Origin: Cylindrotheca closterium
Lineage: Eukaryota > Bacillariophyta > Bacillariophyceae > Bacillariales > Bacillariaceae
NCBI GenBank assembly: GCA_933822405.4
Contig: CAKOGP040001158.1
Span: 5,822 to 31,479, forward strand
Direction: 5' to 3'
Length of the DNA: 25,658 nt
A program made the position numbers and the translations under genes. The notes under the pieces are model-generated. The model searched no databases and was not told the origin of the DNA. It worked only from the letters and a program-made list of their open reading frames with translations. Positions 1 through 9,140 of this stretch are shown piece after piece. Each line of letters opens with the position of its first letter. Position 1 is the first letter of the stretch.

Positions 1-2
1 AT

Positions 3-1244
3 CGAGGTATGCAGTTTATTCAAAGCCGCAGAATCGAAAGAGATCCGTTTGGTTTGCTTGATCACGTCATCATGGACAGTGGTTGCACCAACACCACCAT
101 TTGTAATGGTGAACTCATGCATGGACTTCGTCAAGCTGAGAAATAACTTGATATGCACACTAACGTGGGCAGCAGAGTTCTCGATGAAGAAGGGTTTTTA
201 GGAACATTTCCGCCTCCAGTTTATTATGATGAAGACGGAATTGCCAATGTACTTGCTATGCGTGAGATGATTGCTGCGGGATACCACATTACTATGGATA
301 CTGATTTTGACAATGCCTTTGTTGTGCATTGCGATGGAGACAGACAGATGCGATTTTTTAATCGTAAGGGTGTGTATGTGTTGGAGCAACGTGGAGCGAA
401 TGTCGAACCAGGTGGCAAAGAGACAAGTGCGATGTATCGCCAGTTAAGCAACGTAAATAAGCAACCCCATTTCGAACTTTCTTCAAAACAGAATGGAAAT
501 GCTGGACTCGGGATGACTGCGAAAATGGCAACAGTTCGAAAGAACAAGGAAGGATTCACTCCAAGACAAGTCAAGGCTGCGATGGAAGCGAGAAGTGTGA
601 TGCACGTACTCAATGCCCCAAGCACCAAAAGTCTGAAGTATGCGATCCGATTTGGTCTCATCAAGAACTGTCCTATCACTAAAGAAGCGATCAATCATGC
701 CAAAGCAATCTTTGGACCTGACGCCTCTACATTGAAAGGCAAGTCAACAAGACCAACTCCGAAGAAGACGTATGACGACTTCTTCAGTCCACCAGAGGAA
801 TTGTATCAGCACAATCGATCTATTACCGTCTGTATTGATCACATGGAATTCGAGAATGCTAAGTTTCTCACCTGCATTGATACCACTGTGCGTTATCGCT
901 CGTGTATTCCCGTGCAGAACCTGAAGACTGACCCTGTATTTGAAGCATTGGATAAGATATTCCGCCGCTACAACAAGGCAGGTTTTCAAGTCAAGATCAT
1001 CAAAGGTGATCTGGCATTCATTCCTCTTACGGATGATATGCTGGACGATACGGGTGTTACTATTGACCCAAATTCAGCTGGAGACCACGAGCCTACAGCT
1101 GAGCGAAACAATCCGACGCTGAAAGATAGAGTCAGAGTAGCTCTTGCACGACTACCCTACAAAGTGGTACCAAAAATGATCACTGAATGTCTTGGACCAG
1201 AAAGACAGTATTTCTTCACATTTCAGTCCACAGCAACTCATTGA
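3..1244 (+). pseudogene. Copia-A pol, protease to integrase core
   Basis: The frame is open from the window start, with one in-frame TAA at 144-146. Upstream of it, MDSGCTNTTIC (72-104) carries the DSG of a copia aspartic protease. After the stop, numbering from the ATG at 153, the region around residues 150-215 fits the pre-integrase to integrase linker. The integrase core follows: D229 in VCIDHMEF, D286 in IIKGDLAF and an acidic residue in DHEPTAERNN (313 or 317), which gives the D,D(35)E pattern of retroviral-type integrases. Homology appears to leave this frame near 1185, and the last 20 or so codons to 1244 are off-frame. The product would cleave the polyprotein and integrate element cDNA into nuclear DNA. 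Confidence 0.85.
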
Positions 1245-1600
1245 TAATGTCAATATCAACTACAAGAGTGACATGGTTGCTGAACTTGGACAGTATGTAC
1301 ATGCAATTGGGACGGATTCCAACAATTCGATGGAACCGCGAAGTATTGAGGCGATTTACATTGAACCTGCGAAGGGACAACGTACAGGGCACCGAGCGCT
1401 CAACCTGAATACTAAGAAGATGATTTCTCGACCCAAGGTTGTTGTACTACCCGTTACCGATCAAGTAATCCAGCGTGTTGAAGCTTGGGCTGCTGCCAAA
1501 GGTGTTACTTCCATGAAGTTCTTTGATAAGAAGAGAGACTTGGAAACATTTCAAGATGGCGATCAAATTGCAGGAGTGGATGACACGGAACAAGGTTACT
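1186..1600 (+). pseudogene. Copia-A pol, integrase C-terminal part in shifted frame
   Basis: The family-like sequence continues in the next frame (LDQKDSISSHFSPQQLID and onward), so about one base was lost near 1182-1192. This stretch matches the part of diatom copia integrases that follows the catalytic core, ending in an acidic run (DLETFQDGDQIAGVDDTEQGY). The frame is then cut at base 1600 by the TIR insertion. Excising that insertion with one copy of its 3-base duplication joins GGT TAC directly to TTA GAG GAA in the frame used downstream. The assignment rests on context and weak family memory. No catalytic residues lie here. Confidence 0.75.
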
Positions 1601-1884
1601 CACTTCTGTTTTGAGGTGCTTCTGACCTGCTGGCGCGCAAAGGACACATCGGGCTAAGGGGTGAATGAGACATGCCATTTCCGACTAATGCGACTTTTAA
1701 GGCCCCGCATTGCCTAGCAGAAGCAGGTTTTGTTTCTGTGCGATGAACGCGCGGTAGTATTGCATTTTCATTTTATACTGCAAAAAAAACCGGTTGTGCC
1801 TCTTCCGACTCAACCGATTACTGTTTTTCTATTTTCCACGCCAGCCCGTTAGAAGCACATTTTGCTGGGAACGAAACAGAAGTG
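1601..1884. mobile_element. 284-base MITE-like TIR element with 3-base duplication (ACT)
   Basis: The left end reads CACTTCTGTTTTG and the right end, reverse-complemented, reads CACTTCTGTTTCG. A second inverted pair, GTGCTTCT, lies at 1616-1623 and 1851-1858, so the termini are imperfect inverted repeats. ACT at 1598-1600 and ACT at 1885-1887 flank the element as a direct repeat. Removing 287 bases (element plus one ACT) fuses the Copia-A linker reading frame without error. There is no credible coding capacity inside. Ends of the CACT type with a 3-base duplication fit a non-autonomous CACTA (EnSpm)-like element by family convention; this class call is inference. Confidence 0.8.
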
Positions 1885-4247
1885 ACTTAGAGGAAGCCTT
1901 TGATCAGGACTATGAACCTGAAGAAGAAGAAGAACGTGGACAATTCGATGATATTGATGACTCCGAAAGGAAAGAGCTCTTGGCAGATGCAGACAATGAT
2001 GTCGATGATATGCCGGAACTCACTGTCAGATTCCAAGGGGATGATGACTATGAATCAGATGACGACGATTCGGGTGATGAAGGCGATGAAGAGGAAGAAC
2101 CTACTGTGGCCGATTTGGATCACCATCAAGAAGATGTCGATAGAGGAACCGATGATATTGGGAGCCTCGTTACTGATCTGGAGGATCTACAAGAACCGCC
2201 AGAAGAAGAGATTGTATTTGAGCCTGAATTGCCTCAAGTAGCAAAACTCACTCGATCTGGGCAAACGTATGCGCAAGCTACAATGTCAGGGCTGAACCTA
2301 TCTCAGGTTCCAAAGAAAACAAGAGAATGGCCTTCAAGCAGGAGTGGCAGTTCTGCCAATAAGAACAAAAAAAATCGAGTTGCGACAAGACGCAAGCATC
2401 GAGAGAGGGAATTATAATCTGGTATTTGTACCAAAGAGGGAAGTCGCAGTACCAAGGACAGTAAAGCTATACTTGAAGCACAGCACAATCTATGTTTCCG
2501 ACAGATTGGGAATGAGATGAAAGCTGAATATGAAGAGCACGACGCTATTCTGATCGCTCGTTGCATGATGCAGATCAAAGCAAAGTTTGATACTGATGAA
2601 GGTCTGAGCTTCATTCAACAGAAATACATCAATCAAGGACTGAAGAAGTTCGGTGATGATGGAAAAGACGCTGTGGATAAGGAATTGAGACAAATGCTCC
2701 TGAGAGATTGTTTTACTCCCGAATTTGTGAAAGACATGACCGCGTCTGAGCGAAAGAAGGCCCAATCAGCAATGATGTTACTTGCGGAAAAGCAATTCGA
2801 AAAGACAATTAAAGGTCGCCTGGTATTCCGAGGCGATGGAACTTGTGAATGGTTATCGCGAGAGGACACTGCAAGTCCAACTGCTTCACAAGAAGCAATC
2901 ACCACTACTTGTGTTATTGATGCACACGAAGGTAGAGATATAATGACGCTGGACGTGCCTAACGCTTTCATTCAAACTTATATGCCTGATGCTAAGGAGG
3001 GAGAAGATCGTATCTACATGAAAATCACTGGCATGATGGTCCAGATATTGATTGACATGGCCCCAGAGTATTGCAAATACGTTGTATTAGAGAACGGAAA
3101 ACGAGTAATCTATGTTCGGGTACTACGTGCTATATATGGGATGTTGCAATCGAGCCTCCTATTCTATAATCAATTTTGAAGTGATTTGGAGGCAAAGGGA
3201 TTTGTTTTCAATCCGTTTGACCCGTGTGTTGCTAACAAAGTTGTTAATGAAAAACAGCAAACTATCAGATTTCATGTTGACGATCTTATGTCAAGTCACA
3301 TGGATCCGAAAGTAAATGACAAATTTACTGAGTGGTTGAACATGAGATATGGTTTGATCCAGGCATGTAAAGTCGTCAGAGGAAAGATACACAGATATCT
3401 GGGAATGACTTTGGATGTCTCGGTGAACGGAAAACTCAAAATCCGCATGGACGACTATGTCAAGAACATGTTGGAAGACTTTCCTATCAAGTTCAACAAG
3501 GATTCAAAGCAGGAAACACCAGCTGGTAACGATTTACTGGAGGCTGGGAAAGAAAAGTTACTCAATGCTGAGTACCGTCAAATCTTTCATACTACTGTTG
3601 CAAGGGGACTTTATGTCTCTAAGAGAGCTCGTTTGGATATCCATCCAACGATTACTATTCTTGCCTCGAGAGTTCGAGAACCTACAGAGTCTGATTGGAA
3701 GAAGTGTGTTCGCATGATGCAATATTTGTTTTGTACATTGTTGTATCACCTGACACTTTCCGCTGAATCACTACAAGTCATGAAATGGATGATCGACGCA
3801 TCTTTTGCGGTGCATCCAGATTTCAAGAGCCATACTGGCGGCACTCTGTCCTTTGGAGGAGGTGCAGCTCAAGTGATGTCGAAGAAACAAAAATTAAACA
3901 GCAGAAGCAGTACGGAAGCGGAACTGATTGCTGTTGACAATGTTGTCACAATGATACTATGGACAAAGTTGTTCATGGAGTGGCAAGGGTATCCGATCGA
4001 GAAGAATATCTTGTATCAGGATAACAAAAGCGCGATTCTACTGGAAGAGAATGGTCGCAAGAGCGCGGGCAAAAGAAGCGGAGCTATGAATATTCGTTAT
4101 TTCTTTATCACAGATCAAGTTGAGAAAGGAAATGTTAAGATCAAATACTGTCCAACTGACAATATGACTGCGGATTTTATGACTAAGCCATTGCAAGGTG
4201 AGAGGTTTTGCAAGTTCAGGGATCTGATTCTTGGTCCACAGGACTAG
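1885..4247 (+). pseudogene. Copia-A pol, acidic linker, reverse transcriptase and RNase H
   Basis: One frame runs from the MITE right border to the TAG ending at 4247, apart from a TAA at 2415-2417 and a TGA at 3177-3179. A very acidic linker (about 1900-2240) precedes the RT. RT landmarks are KGRLVFRG, WLSREDTASPTAS, the motif A region DIMTLDVPNAFIQ, RAIYGMLQSSLL, and the catalytic FHVDDLMSSH near 3270-3299 with both aspartates present. RNase H follows with DASFAVH (D), SSTEAELIA (E) and YQDNKSAILL (D), then DNMTADFMTKPL near the end. The TGA sits where the family has a charged residue just before the PCVANK block. The enzyme would copy element RNA into DNA in cytoplasmic virus-like particles. 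Confidence 0.9.
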
Positions 4248-4357
4248 GTCAGACAAGAATGTATATGTTCAAAAAATGAAAATACAAAACAAAAATAAAC
4301 AGTGAATGAGAGCATGTCCCATTGCTGCCAATGGTGATTGTCACAATGGCAGGAGTG
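4248..4357 (+). other. Copia-A 3' untranslated spacer ending in polypurine tract
   Basis: A 110-base A-rich gap lies between the pol stop codon and the LTR. Its last bases, GGCAGGAGTG immediately before the TGTTAGG that opens the LTR, fit the position and composition of the plus-strand primer (polypurine tract), though the tract is short and interrupted. Confidence 0.55.
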
Positions 4358-4894
4358 TGTTAGGATATGACAAAGTTTTTACGTTCCAAACGAAACTATT
4401 CAAGTACGAGGTTCTGGACACGTGCGATCGGAATTTGATCGTGCAAGATGTCGGGATTTGACGCAAGTATGCCGGACGCAAGTCTGTCGGACAATCTGTA
4501 TCCACACAAACAGGAAAAGATCCTGTACATGTGGAATATCGATGTTGTGTACGATGCAGTAGGGAATAATGCAAGATATCCCAAAGTACTGCATTCAACA
4601 CAGAATTGCCGTAGAAGTCGAATCAAGTTCTGTAAACAAGGGATTTTCCAAGGGAAAATCGTCGAACTCACTTTTGTGATTGAATCATCAATTCAAGCCA
4701 AACATGAATCAAATAGGAACAATTTCACTCAAAGTATACCTAGACACAGGAGAACTATTGTCGTGAAAGTGTTGTACAGTTGATTACAAATTTAGATTGT
4801 CTGAGCGCTAAAGGCACTCACGATAGAGCACATTTTGCTTTATTCTAACATTTCGTTTGGAACGTAAAAACTCATATTTCGTCATATCCCAACA
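4358..4894 (+). repeat. Copia-A 3' LTR, 537 bases, with long inverted ends
   Basis: The LTR starts TGTTAGGATATGAC and ends GTCATATCCCAACA, with TG/CA borders, directly after the purine-rich end of the pol region. Unusually, the inverted similarity does not stop after a few bases. The left arm 4358-4395 matches the reverse complement of 4851-4894 over 38 bases, with two substitutions and a 6-base indel, including ACGTTCCAAACGAAA. The 5' LTR is outside the window, so the borders and the target duplication (candidate CCATT at 4895-4899) cannot be confirmed. A 111-codon open frame inside (4448-4783) has no recognisable features and is not called as a gene. The alternative reading is a TIR element sitting exactly at the LTR position. 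Confidence 0.75.
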
Positions 4895-4899
4895 CCATT

Positions 4900-5040
4900 G
4901 GTCCATCCAATCATATTAGAGTAAAGCAGCTGAATTAGTGAATTGCACGTGCTACAAAGAAAATCGAGACAATATGATTGGATGGTCCTGTTGTCCATTT
5001 CAATATGATTGGATGGTCTAGTGGACCATCCAATCACATT
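4900..5040. repeat. Cluster of inverted AATATGATTGGATGGTC repeats
   Basis: One motif occurs four times here in alternating orientation: inverted at 4903-4917, direct at 4971-4988, direct at 5002-5018 and inverted at 5024-5040. The last two form a hairpin with 17-base arms (one mismatch) around a 5-base loop. The cluster begins six bases after the LTR end. It looks like a small foldback or MITE-type insertion, or nested copies of one. No coding potential is evident in 4895-5185. Confidence 0.75.
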
Positions 5041-5474
5041 TTGCAACAGTCACCCATTCGATAATGACATGTAAAAGCATTGAGGGGAGGCTGTTTGTCA
5101 TTAGAGGACTTGTGCCATGCCATCAAGGCTTGGTAAATACATTCAGCAGCCTCTTGTTGCTCTCTTTTGTGCTCAAATCACTCATTCACTTCATCTTCAC
5201 CAACAAATGCCTTATTTGACATGGCCATAGATTGCTGGGCAGCTTTTTCGCGCCAGATTCCACCATTTGGACCAGAAAGCAGTGGGCGAATCCATCCAAT
5301 CGACGTTTGTTGGTCATGGACAAGCGTTTCAATGTGATGTACAACATTGATTGATAATATCTGCCGTTTGGATTGTCATTGTTTCTGCAGAGCATTCCCG
5401 CCAATCTTCTTGCCAACTGGCTGCAAATCCCGGCAGCGGCAATTGGAATGGGGCAATGTGATTGGATGGTCCAC
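5021..5474. repeat. Perfect 20-base inverted repeat pair flanking 414 bases
   Basis: GTGGACCATCCAATCACATT at 5021-5040 is the exact reverse complement of 5455-5474. The enclosed 414 bases include the minus-strand open frame 5186-5454 that may be the displaced C-terminal part of the LRR gene. The arms belong to the same repeat family as the cluster at 4900-5040. The pair may therefore be two independent copies of a small palindromic element and not the ends of one transposon. Confidence 0.7.
5186..5454 (-). pseudogene. Probable out-of-frame continuation of the LRR gene
   Basis: After the array, a second minus-strand frame stays open to a stop at 5186. It encodes a helix-prone sequence with PIPIAAAGICSQLARRLAG, RYYQSMLYITLKRLS and LPSNLWPCQIRHLLVKMK, about 85 codons outside the array. 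It differs from the LRR frame by one base. Loss of one 31-base unit would put it in phase with the LRR part. I see no LRRs in it and cannot name the domain. It could equally be the tail of another gene. Confidence 0.45.
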
Positions 5475-6431
5475 TGGTCCACGAGCACGTCGAGCCGTGG
5501 ACCAGTGGTCCACGAGGATATCGATCCGTGGACCAGTGGTCCACGAGCACGTCGAGCCGTGGACCAGTGGTCCACAAGCCAGCCAATCCGCCACTTGTTC
5601 TGTTTCGAATGGGTTGTTGTACATGAGTATTCTTCTGAGACTTGCCATTTCAGGTAATCTGGTGAGAAAATCTCTTGTACCTACCCAGCCGATATTATTG
5701 CCGCGGACATCCAGAATTTCAAGTTTGGTTTGCTTGCCAGTCAGATGTGGATACAAATCTGTGAGATCTGTCATTTTGCAACGCCCAAGTTTAAGAAATT
5801 TCAAATTCTGGAACCCAAGAAGCAAGGGGGCCACAGCTAGCTGGGGTTGTGTAATCCAACGCCCATCTGGAGTCCAGATGAGACTAGTCACACTGCTGTT
5901 TACCTCGGCTGCTTCGTAGTTCGTATCCTCATCCAGAACTATGTCACACATCGTTAGGTCCAGGGTACTTGCTTTGCACTTGAGTTCAGTGTCCTGGTTA
6001 ATTGTGCGCACAATGCCAAATGATTGTTGCAAGAGTTGAAGATTGATTGGTATTTGGTAATAGCTCAATCTATCCAAGGCGGGCAGGTTGGTCAATCCGT
6101 AAGCTAATGTTCTCAAAGAGGGTTCGAAGTCATCTGATGTAACCTCCCCTTCCATGTACTCCACATCCGCCGTGAATTCCAGGTTACGGATCTTATCGCG
6201 GCTTTCACTTGACAGTACTGACGTTATGGATCTCCATCCAATGTTTCTCAGTGAAAGAGACGGGCTTCCCTTGACAGCAAGGTCGATGATGTCGGAATCA
6301 AGTGAAGTACACTGACCATCAAGTTGAATTTTGGCATAGTTCGTGTGCCGACCAAGGAGCTCCATCACCATTTGACGGGTAGCAGCCTCGTGGCCCACAA
6401 AGTACCCGTCATTCCACCTTTCTGACTGCAT
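5376..6431 (-). pseudogene. Leucine-rich repeat protein, C-terminus overwritten by palindromic array
   Basis: A 351-codon minus-strand open frame with ATG at 6431. Residues about 205-300 show LRR spacing: LKFLKLGRCKMTDL, LEILDVRGNNIGW and LRRILMYNNPF. The N-terminal 200 residues have degenerate leucine periodicity (LRNIGWRSITS, LRTLAYGLTNLPALDRL), as in ribonuclease-inhibitor-like LRR proteins. No signal peptide or membrane segment is evident, so it is probably intracellular and a protein-binding scaffold. From about residue 287 the sequence is translated palindromic array (GPLVHGSTCSWTTGPR), and the frame ends soon after. LRR genes of unknown role are abundant in diatoms (general knowledge). 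Whether this copy is still expressed cannot be told, and the first exon could lie upstream of 6431. Confidence 0.65.
5468..5575. repeat. 31-base tandem array of near-perfect palindromes
   Basis: The 17-mer GTGGACCAGTGGTCCAC (8-base arms around one central base) occurs at 5497, 5528 and 5559, with a partial related copy ending at 5482. The 14-base connectors are GAGCACGTCGAGCC, GAGGATATCGATCC and GAGCACGTCGAGCC. The period is exactly 31 bases, which is one more than a multiple of three, so each unit is read in a different frame, and all three minus-strand frames stay open through the array. The repeats lie inside the LRR open frame and replace its natural continuation. Confidence 0.9.
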
Positions 6432-6496
6432 CGTTGTGCCAACATTCTGGATGACTAAAAAATCAATTTTAAAAAAGGAGATTATTAATAGTTCAA

Positions 6497-6694
6497 TCAG
6501 AGAATATTTTCTTGACGCGCGTGGAACGCTCTCACCCTCCGCAAACAGGAATGATGTTCTTTGAATAGTCCATATGTCTTAAACAAGTAATCTGTACGAC
6601 CAATAAGATTTCGCAAGATTCCGTCTCCAAGATTCCCATTTTCCTGCAGCTTCCAACTTTGATTTGACTTGTTTGACCACCGTTCCCGGCTGTT
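6497..6694 (-). other. Unassigned tail fused to Copia-A fragment
   Basis: The minus-strand open frame that begins in the Copia-A RT scrap runs on through this stretch (ending HARQENIL) after similarity to Copia-A stops near 6695. I recognise nothing in it. It may be a shifted or rearranged piece of another element. The 65 bases between it and the LRR start codon at 6431 show no distinct signal. Confidence 0.4.
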
Positions 6695-7060
6695 CCTGTG
6701 TATCTTTCCTCTGACAATTGTACATGCCTTGATTGAACCATATCTCATGTTTGACCACTTAGCAAATTTGTCATTTGCTTTCGGATCCATGTGACTTGAC
6801 ATAAGATCGTCAACATGAAATCTGATAGTTTGCTGTTTTTCATCAACAACTTTGTTAGCAACACACGGGTCATACCCGCACATAGATTACTCGCTTTCCG
6901 TTCTCTAAAACAACGTATTTGCGATACTCTGGGGCCATGTCAATCAATATCTGGACCATCATGCCAGTGATTTTCATGTAGATACAATCTAGGCACGTCC
7001 AGTGTCATTACATCTCTACCTTTGTGTGCATCAATAACACAAGTAGTGGTAATTGCTTCT
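6695..7060 (-). pseudogene. Rearranged Copia-A reverse transcriptase fragment
   Basis: On the minus strand this stretch closely matches Copia-A from about 2896 to 3395, including PCVANKVV, FHVDDLMSSHMDPK and VRGKIHR. Two segments present in the full copy are missing. About 45 bases are gone after the GACGTGCCTA of motif A, and about 100 bases between GTGCGGGTA and TGACCCGTGTG, the latter removing the RAIYGML block. The catalytic HVDD is kept, but the protein cannot fold as an RT. The right edge at 7060 is cut by the Copia-B LTR. Confidence 0.85.
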
Positions 7061-7330
7061 TGCTAGAAGTAAAAATCTATCAGTCTTGCAATTGTGAGCT
7101 AGAAGTCATTATTCTACTTTCTATTTGTACTTCTCAGTCAACTCACTTCTCCTTATGTATTGGTAGCCATTTGCTCTCATCAATACTCCGAGCAGACATA
7201 GTTCAATCTTGCATAATGCGTTTTCCCTTCAGTGCCTTTTTACACTTTCCATTTACTCTTTAAGCCGTTCTCTATTCTCCAAGTATCTCGTTTCTCCATT
7301 CTCCAAATATCTCAAAATACATCTTCAACA
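7061..7330 (-). repeat. Copia-B 3' LTR, 270 bases
   Basis: On the minus strand the segment starts TGTTGAAGATG directly after the purine run AGGAAGGG and ends CTTCTAGCA, giving TG/CA borders. Beyond the CA the sequence is Copia-A RT scrap, so the insertion border is sharp. The target-side 5-mer is CTTCT at 7056-7060. The matching copy cannot be checked because the 5' end of the element is lost. No open reading frame of note lies inside. Confidence 0.8.
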
Positions 7331-7338
7331 CCCTTCCT
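7331..7338 (-). other. Copia-B polypurine tract
   Basis: AGGAAGGG on the minus strand lies immediately before the TG of the LTR, the expected place for the plus-strand DNA primer of a copia element. Confidence 0.7.
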
Positions 7339-7960
7339 ATTTTGTAGTTCCTTCATTGACATTTGTCATCATCTTCGGGATGTGTTTCTTGTGTAGGTTT
7401 CCAGATACATTCTTTGTCATGATGTCAGATTCATTGTCAGTTCCTTTGACAAATAAAATCTTCAAAATACCATCCGGTCCAGTGTATTGCGTTACAAATT
7501 TTGTGCGAATGTCCACATGTTGTGTTCTCTGGTTCGTTGCAACATTTGTCGCCATGAAAATTGCCGCGGTATTGTCAACTTGAATAACAATTGGATATTC
7601 GACTTTTACTCCCATGGTTTCCAGGATCTGTGCGATAAACGATAGTTCTTTTGCCATTTCGCTCAAGGCAATCCATTCTGCTTCTGCGCTGCTCAAAGTC
7701 ACTGTTTGTTGCGCTTTGCTTCTCCAACAGATAGGGAATCCACATAGGTAAACGATAAAGCCGCTGGGTCTCTTGCATGGTAAACCTTTAGATCCAATGA
7801 CCGGTTCAATTTTCAATCCGAGTCCTCTCGTATCCAATACATGCTTGATGATCCTCTTCATCTCTTTCATTGCTCTTGGTGTTGTCGAATCAAGTACCTT
7901 TGATAGTTCTCTTACTGCGTTTGCGATATCAGGTCTCGTGTGTTTCACAAGGTATAGCAA
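7337..7960 (-). pseudogene. Copia-B RNase H domain
   Basis: A 207-codon open frame beginning MLYLVKHTRPDIANAVRELSK, the block that links copia RT to RNase H. It continues with GYPICWRSK-like sequence (GFPICWRSKAQQTVTLSS), AEAEWIALSE carrying the catalytic Glu, QVDNTAAIFMA carrying an Asp, and QHVDIRTKFV carrying the conserved His and Asp. It ends shortly after DNESDIMTKNV, just before the purine tract, as in intact elements. This is the best-kept domain of Copia-B. It would degrade the RNA strand of the RNA-DNA hybrid during cDNA synthesis, but its RT partner here is inactive. Confidence 0.85.
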
Positions 7961-9140
7961 CTTTCTGGTTCCACTTCGAAATTCTTCTGTTCTTCAGGTG
8001 TCACAGTTACACCTTCTTTGCTGCAAACAAGTCCTTGTCCTGGGGTTCCAGGTGTCTTGTATTTAGGCATGTCTCATACCATTTCTCCAAAGTCCTCTTC
8101 CAATGTTTTCAACAAGTGTGATTGACGTAATACTGCTTTGGTGCAATCTTTGTTGAAGCTGACGTCGCAGCTCAGATAATCTTTCAAAGTCTTTTCAGTC
8201 CTTTCTCCTTCAGTTTTGACTCAACAAGCTTCAGCGCTTCAGGTTTTCCAATGCAAAGACAGTCATTGACATATAAGCCAATGAAGACAATTCCATGTTC
8301 ACTGTTCCAATGCATTAAACAAGGATCTGCATCTCCGCCTTCAAATCCAACATCTTTCAAAATCGACACACACTTTTTCCACCATTGTCGCGCTCCTTGC
8401 ACAGTCCCATATGCGGATTTCATTAATTCAATACAATCTTCACTCATATCAATTGATGAGTCCACAAGATCATATCCAACAGGCAGATTCATGAATATTT
8501 GTTCTCCTTCATCAAATTCTCCATGTAGAAAGGCTGTCTCCGCGTGGATTAGCCAAGCGTCAAGTTTCCAAATCATCATTGCAACAAGTAGTATTCTCCA
8601 TGTGATGTCATTGATAACTGGAGCAAAGTGTTCTGTGAAGTCAACTCCAGGAATTTGTGAGTATCCGCATGCAACAAGTCTTGATCAAAACATTCCATTT
8701 CGTTTGATGTTGAATACCCATTTGCATTTGATGCATCTTCTTCCATATGGTAGATCTCTTCGTTTCATTTTTCGCCAAACTCCACGGCGTATCATGTTGC
8801 GAAATTCCTTTCTAATCGCTTCTTGCCATTTGTCCTGTTGATATATGATATGTCTGGAAGATCTTTGGTTCTTTGTAGTTGGTTTCTTTGGTTTCTTCGT
8901 TTTCCATAATATTTTCCATCATTTCTTCTGTCACTTGTAGCGCTAGATCTGGCCACTGTAAAATCCGGATTCATCATAATGTTTGCAACATGTTTGCAAC
9001 ATCGTTTTTGTTGAAAAATGGTCCGAAGTATAGGTTGGGTCCCATGTCGGTTCATATCCCATGTTTGTAAATCTCTCTGCCATCTGGGAGTTGGTGCTGT
9101 TGTCGCCGGTTGTTGGGTTGGCGCAAAGCGTGTAACTCAT
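7961..9140 (-). pseudogene. Copia-B reverse transcriptase, catalytically dead
   Basis: RT pieces are spread over several frames. The N-terminal part is at about 8792-9140 (GYEPTWDPTYTSDHFS; TNGKKRLERNF). The fingers and palm are at 8184-8579 (AETAFLHGEFDE, MKSAYGTVQGARQWW, DADPCLMHW, IGLYVNDCLCIG). Thumb-like sequence is at 7961-8183. The motif A Asp expected before the ETAFLHG block is His (LIHAETAFLHG, codon CAC), and the YVDD box reads YVND (codon AAT). Both changes hit catalytic aspartates, so the copy is dead even apart from its frame breaks. A duplicated ATGTTTGCAAC near 8978-9000 marks a small local slip. Confidence 0.85.

Larger units (their letters stand above)
1..4894 (+). mobile_element. 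Copia-A: Ty1/copia-type LTR retrotransposon, 5' part outside window
   Basis: The order protease (DSG), integrase (D, D, E), acidic linker, reverse transcriptase (HVDD) and RNase H, followed by a purine-rich stretch and an LTR beginning TG and ending CA, is the Ty1/copia order. The 5' LTR and gag lie before base 1. The coding region is broken in five places: a TAA at 144-146, a one-base frameshift near 1185, a 284-base TIR insertion at 1601-1884, a TAA at 2415-2417 and a TGA at 3177-3179. All the catalytic acidic residues I could place are still present, so decay looks recent and is mostly by nonsense and insertion. Family membership (diatom CoDi-like copia) is inferred from remembered family patterns, not from a search. 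Confidence 0.9.

Noticed and set aside
4448..4783. 111-codon open frame inside the Copia-A LTR
   Set aside because: No domain or family resemblance, and it lies wholly within an LTR where chance frames are expected.
5468..5575. CRISPR-like array (31-base period with short connectors)
   Set aside because: The connectors are only 14 bases and two of the three are identical. The genome is eukaryotic, with introns and retrotransposons, and there are no cas genes.
5347..5919. Plus-strand 190-codon open frame opposite the LRR gene
   Set aside because: Its sequence is the antisense of LRR coding sequence and the palindromic array. The LRR periodicity is only on the minus strand.
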